A stretch of DNA of 60,000 nucleotides from Bolinopsis microptera. Lineage: Eukaryota > Ctenophora > Tentaculata > Lobata > Bolinopsidae. Under the pieces are notes generated by a model that worked only from the letters and a program-made list of their open reading frames with translations, made no database searches and had not been told where the DNA came from. The translations under genes and the position numbers were made by a program. The stretch is taken from assembly GCF_026151205.1 (NCBI RefSeq), contig NC_087079.1, forward strand, positions 2,074,028 to 2,134,027, read 5' to 3'. Shown here in pieces: positions 56,202 to 60,000 of the stretch (positions are counted from its first letter, which is position 1; every line of letters starts with the position of its first letter).

Positions 56202-57794
56202 ATGAACAAGTAAGTCTTTTCTTGGTTGGTTTTTATTTTCAACTTTTTGAGGGCATGAGACGAGTCGATTAGGGCTAAATGTTTGTGTTAATTTAGTTGT
56301 AACGTTATAACGGGACGTCGAGTGAAATTAGCTTTAGGTTATTTTAGCTTTTTCACTGACGCAAGCATTATAACGCATGAGGTCTTTACTTAACTTTAAC
56401 CCATATTCTTCAACGGTACTTTTAGAAGTACGGTTCATAGTTTGAAGTAGTCATTAAAATATTACTAAGATCGCAAATAGATAAATAAATTTACATTAAA
56501 CGGGTCTTTAGCATATTTCTTTTCGTATATAAAAGCCTGATCTGACGACAAAGGTCGTTAAACGAGTCGTAAATACTGTCTGTGGGGTGGGACTTCATAG
56601 TTCAGTCTAGCAGATAAAGTTTAAAACTTTTAAGTATAAGTATTTTACTCTTAGTAAATGTCGAAATGTCAAATTGTATTTTCTACCAATAAAAACGGAG
56701 CATATTAAGTCAAATTCTTTCGAAGAACTTCGATACTAATTTATAAATTTTAATCTCTACAACTCAGTAATAGCTACAGCTGTTGCCATTAACCATACTG
56801 ATTATTCGACGATTAATCTAAGCATCAAAAATTGAGCAACGCAGGCATCAGTTTAAAAAATGTATTTTCAGTTAATCGAAAACGGGAAGTGTTTATTATA
56901 GATTGTTCCGTCGAACTTCCATATTAATTCATAAATAATTCTTTTTAAACTTTTAGCAATAACTATAATAAAAAATTGGTGCAATTTTGATTTACCATGC
57001 TGATAATCGGATAATGAATCTAAAAAGGACCCTCCGCAAGCAGATCTTTGGTTAAACAATAAAACATTAACAATACTGAATAGACGCATTACAATGCTCT
57101 GATTAATGTGAGTTACCCAACAAGATATTATTTGTATCACGTCGTGACCCCCATCGTCGTTTCACTAAGTGGCGCCTGTATCCGACGATACAGGGGGACG
57201 CGCACTCGTGCGCGGCGGGTCATACAACGTATGGCAAGATATATGATGGGATAAGAATAAGACGTTAAAATAAATAATATATTTGGCAATGCTCCCTATC
57301 AGTATCAGGAAAAATGTTTGATTTCTCATAAGATTTTATTTTAATTAATCATGTCTGGGCCGTATCCTTTACAAGTTGACAGCCACTGCACTTTATGCCC
57401 TTTAATAAAATCATAAATAATCCTTCAATAATTTTAAATATATTACCGAATGCCGATTGATTTGCAGTTTTGAATTAACCGCACTCAGTAGGCACTGTCT
57501 GGTAACGGACACCAAGTTGAACAATTGGGTGGTTGATTATTAGGCTCAAGGGATATGATGATAAACATTTTGAAGATTTTCTAGAAGCTTTATAAATGTA
57601 CTTTACTTTAAATAATATAATGATATTAATATTTAAACTTATATAATTAACTTAGTTTAAGTATTAATTGTTCCCACAGGCAGATTTTGGTCGTAGTAGC
57701 GCTGATTGGAGTGGCAGTGGCTTGGCAGTGTGTCAAGAGACAGACTAATCCTAATGGATACCTCACCTCAGCCGAGGGCTGGGACCATTGTTAG
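56202..57794 (+). CDS. 40-aa prepropeptide with dibasic cleavage site, two exons
   Basis: Exon 1 holds only 8 coding bases (ATGAACAA) before a strong donor (gtaagt). Exon 2 (57680-57794) follows attgttcccacag and runs to TAG. The joined product starts MNKQILVVVALIGVAVA, a clean signal peptide, followed by WQCVKR and then QTNPNGYLTSAEGWDHC at the C terminus. KR is a typical prohormone convertase site, and the following Gln could cyclise to pyroglutamate. The two cysteines (20 and 40) flank the site, so cleavage might leave a disulfide-linked two-chain form. It may be a peptide hormone, an antimicrobial or another secreted peptide; sequence alone does not decide. AATAAA lies at 58304. It is divergent from the CUB-like gene. 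Confidence 0.6.
57175..57214. repeat. GC-rich double hairpin in AT-rich intron
   Basis: CCTGTATC/GATACAGG (loop CGAC) at 57175-57194 is followed by CGCGCAC/GTGCGCG (loop TC) at 57199-57214. They lie in the intron of the 40-aa peptide gene within a small GC-rich island (57145-57225). May be a structured RNA or element end; no tRNA or snRNA was recognised. Confidence 0.6.
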
Positions 57795-59334
57795 TACACC
57801 TTACTAATTATTTAATTAATTAAGCTAATTAATATATCGGCACATTATAACGGTTAATGGTATCAGTATCACTGCTGCTGCTTGAGACAGTGAGGCGTAT
57901 TGCTTGACTCGAAGATAAAATTTAGATAGCGAGCTCAGCTGAACAAAAGGTTTATTGAACCATATCCATAAAATCAGCGTTAAACATTGGGGTTATAACT
58001 TCAACTTGACAAGTTTATTGTCTAATCATCGATCTTTGCTTGGACATCAAAAAGGTGGACCATTTAACTACTGTCTGCGACATTAAATTATTTTATTTAA
58101 GTGGCTAAGTTACAAAGTGGCACACTGATTGCGCTAGTGTCTCCTAACATTGCCGTCATTCCCACTCATCATATACCTCAACCCACCCTATTTATATTAG
58201 TTTATATCATATTATTCAATAACTCTTGCTTCCACAATATGTCAATTTAACTATAAGTTAACTACTCTATATTCAACTACTACCTTTGATAACTCTGTTA
58301 TCAAATAAAAGCATTTTAAAACTTAAAAGTATTGTAGCTTTAAAAGATGGAGATAATATCAGAACAATACCTGATGCCACATGAGTAGAGTACAGCTCTA
58401 TAATAGCGTGTTAACTAATGATATGGGTTAAATTATAAAACAGATCCCTTCGAAAGTTAAATAAATCCATAATTTAAATATTTAGAGCGCAGTAACCGCT
58501 TATATTATAAGCAGTAGAATTTTTATAAGTTATAAACTATAAAGCCTCTAACCAAATTCAATTCCTGAGATTGCTGTTATATATAATATAATTATAAGAT
58601 AACTGTGAGCAACTTCAAGTTATATTATAAAGTGTACAAGATATGTCAGCTATAATATTGGGTTTTTTAAAGTTCAAAATAGTTCAAATTAATACATCTC
58701 CCAACATTCGACTCTTTATATTTCTTACTGACGCAAAATTAAAAGCTCTGAACTACGACAGTACGACTTTTGACGTTAAACAAGCCATTAGAAACTCCTT
58801 AATTTTTAAAAGCGTTTAAATAGTTGAAGCGTTCAAATAGTTGAAGCTTCGAACAGATTACCAAAACTGCCAACAATTTAACAGTATTGCTATTTAACGC
58901 CCGTTTAAGAACCGGAAGAGATCCGCAGAACTAAAAAAGACTGCTTTACTCAAACCGGACCTGTATAATAAGCGACACCCTGGACTGAAGAATTCCATTA
59001 GATGTGGAGATTGCTTTGCAATAGTCTGGGGAGCATTATTCGTGGTGCTTATTAGGGTCGCAATTTATTGTAATAACCCACCCTAGACTTGACACAATTT
59101 GTAGCGCCATTTATCTTGCCAGAGATTGCTGCCCAAAAACCGACCTTGTGGATATTTTACTGCAGGCTATGTCACGTGGTTTCAATTTCAAGAGTCAGCT
59201 CATACCAAAATAGCAGAAGTTTAAAATATGCTGAACCACTAACCAATGCTTATATAATTATTGATTTTCTTCGCTCAAACATTCAATAACATACTGAAGG
59301 AAAATATCTCAAAATTTGATAGTCATAAATATTT
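57795..59334. other. AT-rich sequence after the peptide gene
   Basis: No gene supported. AATAAA at 58304 may end the peptide transcript. Confidence 0.4.
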
Positions 59335-59515
59335 ATTTCAGGTGATCAGAATGGTTTGGCTTGCTGTTACTAAATATTTTGTTTCAGGTGATCAGAATGG
59401 ATTGGCTTGCTGTTACTAAATATTTTGTTTCAGGTGATCAGAATGGATTGGCTTGCTGTTACTAAATATTTTGTTTCAGGTGATCAGAATGGATTGGCTT
59501 GCTGTTACTACATCA
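59335..59515 (+). repeat. 46-bp tandem repeat carrying a complete 3' splice site
   Basis: GGTGATCAGAATGG starts at 59341, 59387, 59433 and 59479 (exact 46-bp period). Each unit reads GATTGGCTTGCTGTTACTAA then ATATTTTGTTTCAG, that is, a TACTAA-type branch-point motif, a T-rich tract and CAG. The last copy continues into TACATCAATGGTTCCGTCAT. It reads DQNGLACCYYINGSVIIFSH up to a donor-like gtacat, so a real exon may follow the last acceptor. 46 is not a multiple of 3, so choice of acceptor would change the frame. Confidence 0.8.
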
Positions 59516-60000
59516 ATGGTTCCGTCATCATTTTCTCTCACGGGTACATTACTTTTTTCCTAACTCGTTTAGAGATTTTGCTTTTATAGTACTGGGAGGT
59601 TATCTTACTATGTATAAGGCGAGACGATATATATGTATATTTATTTATCCGTGCCATTTTACTGACACCACGGCATCAATTTTAACACGACTTTCCGCAA
59701 AAACCGTAAAAAATATACAACTGAAACTTTTTTGACTGGGTCAAATGCTTTAATGGCCTTCAAATGAAGAAATAAAAAATTGGCCAAGAAATAGGAGTTT
59801 TAGAGCCCAAAATTTGGACCCCCAAGTGGTGTCAAAAACGCGAATTAAATAGGTAATAATTATTTTCCTAAATTTGATCCTTCGAACAGCTGTTGAGCAA
59901 TGAAACGCAAACATAATCTTAGCAAAATGAATATATTTCTTTTATCTTCAGCATTTAATCAGTCACATAATCTGAGAATATCAATGGTTAGTTTGAAAAT
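59516..60000. other. End of window, no gene assigned
   Basis: AT-rich sequence following the possible exon. Nothing else supported. Confidence 0.35.

Noticed and set aside
1-60000. tRNA, rRNA or snRNA genes
   Set aside because: No cloverleaf with A/B boxes, rRNA-like stretch or snRNA core was recognised by eye. A tRNAscan/Infernal run would be decisive.

Overview
This 60 kb window is AT-rich nuclear DNA from an animal. Its genes are split by GT-AG introns of about 60 bp to several kb, and coding exons stand out by a richer G/C third position. The best anchors are a 13- or 14-exon RNA-binding protein gene of the A1CF/RBM46/RBM47 family and a rhodopsin-class GPCR. A truncated LINE, several inverted-repeat (MITE-like) elements and large minisatellites fill much of the rest. 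The gene families show a metazoan. A non-vertebrate marine invertebrate, possibly a cnidarian, fits the compact introns and repeat types, but the window alone cannot fix the phylum. I see no operons, rRNA, tRNA or CRISPR array. All multi-exon models below were assembled by hand from splice signals and reading-frame continuity, with no transcript evidence.

Layout. 0-5 kb: a three-exon gene for a small acidic secreted protein (minus, 896-2025), then the last two exons of a basic, probably nuclear protein (plus, 3546-4257). 7.3-8.5 kb: a single-exon, internally duplicated secreted glycoprotein. 9-20.6 kb: two short exons and a terminal exon ending in a CaaX box, which join in frame and may form one plus-strand gene. 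The intervening roughly 10.7 kb holds a 2.9 kb array of a 31-bp minisatellite with a 1046-bp higher-order period and a 5'-truncated LINE. 24.1-33.5 kb: the A1CF/RBM47-like gene (minus), with a probable 48-nt cassette exon just after RRM1. 33.5-38.5 kb: upstream region with CCAAT and CACGTG clusters. 38.5 kb: a perfect 55-bp-arm hairpin. 39.2-40.9 kb: the GPCR (minus). 43.2-44.6 kb: 3.3 exact copies of a 405-bp tandem repeat. 45-47 kb: a MITE whose interior is a 10-bp minisatellite, flanked by an inverted pair of another short repeat. 49-58 kb: a cluster of small secreted-protein genes: an 80-aa cysteine-containing protein, a 56-aa peptide, a seven-exon 170-aa CUB-like protein (minus), and a divergently placed 40-aa prepropeptide with a dibasic site.

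Common themes. At least five and perhaps six gene models start with a signal peptide and encode short proteins, so the window is rich in secretory genes without strong similarity to well-known families. Short palindromes recur, notably the NFI-like 15-mer TTGGCATGATGCCAA and CACGTG clusters. A roughly 55-bp dispersed element appears three times. Nothing here amounts to a clearly new multi-gene system. The most unusual signals are the tandem repeat of a complete 3' splice site at 59.3-59.5 kb, the cassette exon in the RNA-binding protein, the perfect hairpins, and the small prepropeptide genes.
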